From: Bryobacterales bacterium
GTDB taxonomy: Bacteria; Acidobacteriota; Terriglobia; Bryobacterales; Bryobacteraceae
DNA: 7,048 nt
Direction: 5' to 3'
Assembly (NCBI GenBank): GCA_003487005.1
Contig: DNFG01000437.1
Span: forward strand, 8,065-15,112
The notes under the pieces: generated by a model
Told to the model about the DNA's origin: nothing
Seen by the model: only the letters and a program-made list of their open reading frames with translations
Database searches by the model: none
Position numbers and translations under genes: made by a program
Part shown: positions 6,364-7,048 of the stretch, in pieces
Layout of the letters: each line of letters starts with the position of its first letter
Numbering within the stretch: position 1 is the stretch's first letter

Positions 6364-7018
6364 AGAAGCCCATCCACTGGCTGCCGGGGACGTGCTCGCG
6401 TTTTTCGACGAGTTGGAAGCCGTGGGCTTCGACCTCCTTGATGACGTCGTCCATGTCGAGGCGGACATGCTCGACGGCATCGACGCGGCCGCCCATGGCG
6501 CCGGGGCGTTTGTAGTAGTCGATGATGACGAGTTGGCCGCCGGGCTTGAGGGAGCGGGCGAGGGAGGCGAGCATTTCGGCGGGGTAATCGAAGTGGTGGT
6601 AGGCGTCGATGGTGACGGCGAGATCGCAGCAGTTGGCGGGGAGTTTGACGTCCTTTTCGCTGCCGAGGACGAACTGGACGTTATTGAGGCCCTGGCTGGC
6701 GGCGTTGCGGCGGGCGGCCTCGAGGAAGTCGGGGAAGATGTCCTCGGAGATGACTTTGCCATTGGGGCCGACGGCTTTGCTGAAGAGGGGGAGCATGACA
6801 CCGGCGCCGGTGCCGATGTCGGCGACGGTCATGCCGGGCTTGAGGGGGAGGGCGGCGATGATGCGTTCGCCCTGGAGGCGGGTGAGGCGCTCGGGGTCGC
6901 TGAGGTTGGCGACCATGACGGCGCGGGATTTCTCGTTGTTGTAGGAGCGGTTAGCGTCGGCGGCGACCTGGGCGGCGAGCGCGGAGGAGAAGGCGAGGAA
7001 AAGGGCGAGGGTCTTCAT
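6347..7018 (-). CDS. class I SAM-dependent methyltransferase with N-terminal signal peptide
   Basis: A 223-residue protein with a Rossmann-fold methyltransferase core. Motif I is VADIGTGAG at residues 65-73 (D67, G69, G71, G73), an acidic ribose-binding pair E92-D93 follows in KVISEDIF, then AVTIDAYHHF near 134-143 and LKPGGQLVIIDYY, the usual motif before strand 5. The natural substrate cannot be told. Residues 1 to about 16-20 (MKTLALFLAFSSALAAQVAA) form a plausible Sec signal peptide, unexpected for a SAM-dependent enzyme since SAM is made in the cytoplasm. The start is supported by GGAG 8 nt upstream. Codons end mainly in C (CTC, GCC, ATC), the mirror of the plus-strand genes. The stop lies inside the end of the homoserine dehydrogenase gene, a 17-nt tail-to-tail overlap. 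The fold call is firm; location and substrate are open. Confidence 0.9.
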   Translation of the reverse strand: MKTLALFLAFSSALAAQVAADANRSYNNEKSRAVMVANLSDPERLTRLQGERIIAALPLKPGMTVADIGTGAGVMLPLFSKAVGPNGKVISEDIFPDFLEAARRNAASQGLNNVQFVLGSEKDVKLPANCCDLAVTIDAYHHFDYPAEMLASLARSLKPGGQLVIIDYYKRPGAMGGRVDAVEHVRLDMDDVIKEVEAHGFQLVEKREHVPGSQWMGFFKPRR

Positions 7019-7026
7019 AGTCCGGG

Positions 7027-7030
7027 CTCC
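7027..7030 (-). promoter_or_regulatory. Shine-Dalgarno of the methyltransferase gene
   Basis: GGAG on the minus strand, 8 nt before ATG 7018. It supports the start that includes the signal peptide rather than the internal Met35. Confidence 0.6.
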
Positions 7031-7031
7031 A

Positions 7032-7040
7032 GGGGGGGGG
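7032..7040. repeat. nine-base G/C homopolymer upstream of the methyltransferase
   Basis: Nine consecutive G on the plus strand (C on the minus strand) lie just 5' of the methyltransferase Shine-Dalgarno, in its untranslated leader or promoter. It is the longest homopolymer I noticed; others in the window reach seven. It could be slippery in replication or simply follow from the G skew, and its length could be misread in sequencing. Confidence 0.8.
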
Positions 7041-7048
7041 CGAGCGGG

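Noticed and set aside
5812..6801. Minus-strand frame of 329 codons spanning two genes
   Set aside because: It is Ser/Pro/Thr-rich then Arg/His-rich, crosses the real homoserine dehydrogenase and methyltransferase genes in wrong frames, and shows no motif.
1..7048. Search for tRNA, rRNA, CRISPR arrays, insertion-sequence ends or a defence/mobile gene set
   Set aside because: No clover-leaf sequence, regularly spaced repeat, transposase or phage motif was seen; the genes are ordinary chromosomal families plus one orphan.

Overview
This is a gene-dense, high-GC bacterial window with seven protein-coding genes (one cut by the left edge) and almost no intergenic space. No rRNA, tRNA, CRISPR array, insertion sequence or prophage signature is visible. 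Gene content (bacterial-type GlgB, a DUF4139 exported protein, a small orphan coupled to glgB, a methyltransferase with a signal peptide) and the strong G-over-C skew fit a soil-type Acidobacteriota chromosome, perhaps a Solibacter/Bryobacterales relative. That placement is an impression from gene style, not a computed result.

Layout. Positions 1-197 (minus) hold the 5' end of an adenosine-deaminase-family gene. It is divergent from glgB (216-2411, plus), the glycogen branching enzyme, with only 18 bp between the two start codons. An uncharacterised 184-residue protein (2404-2958, plus) overlaps the end of glgB by 8 nt, has its own good Shine-Dalgarno and starts with GTG. Its stop interlocks with that of a stand-alone receiver-domain response regulator (2955-3320, minus). 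A 71-bp divergent gap (3321-3391) with a small inverted repeat separates the regulator from a large exported DUF4139 protein (3392-5398, plus). That gene runs by a 4-nt overlap into a TTG-started homoserine-dehydrogenase-family gene (5395-6363, plus). Its tail overlaps by 17 nt an opposing gene for a class I SAM-dependent methyltransferase with a signal peptide (6347-7018, minus). The last 30 bases hold that gene's Shine-Dalgarno and a nine-base G/C homopolymer.

How the genes work together. The inferred transcription units are glgB plus the orphan (storage glucan), DUF4139 plus the homoserine-dehydrogenase-like gene (cell envelope plus amino-acid metabolism, no obvious shared pathway), and three single minus-strand genes. 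No single pathway joins the window, and I see no convincing new defence or mobile system. The points most worth following are the compact add/glgB divergent start region with back-to-back -10-like elements and no Shine-Dalgarno on either side, the orphan protein coupled to glgB, the altered substrate-pocket motif in the homoserine-dehydrogenase-like enzyme, the apparently exported methyltransferase, and a G-rich plus strand that persists whichever strand is coding.
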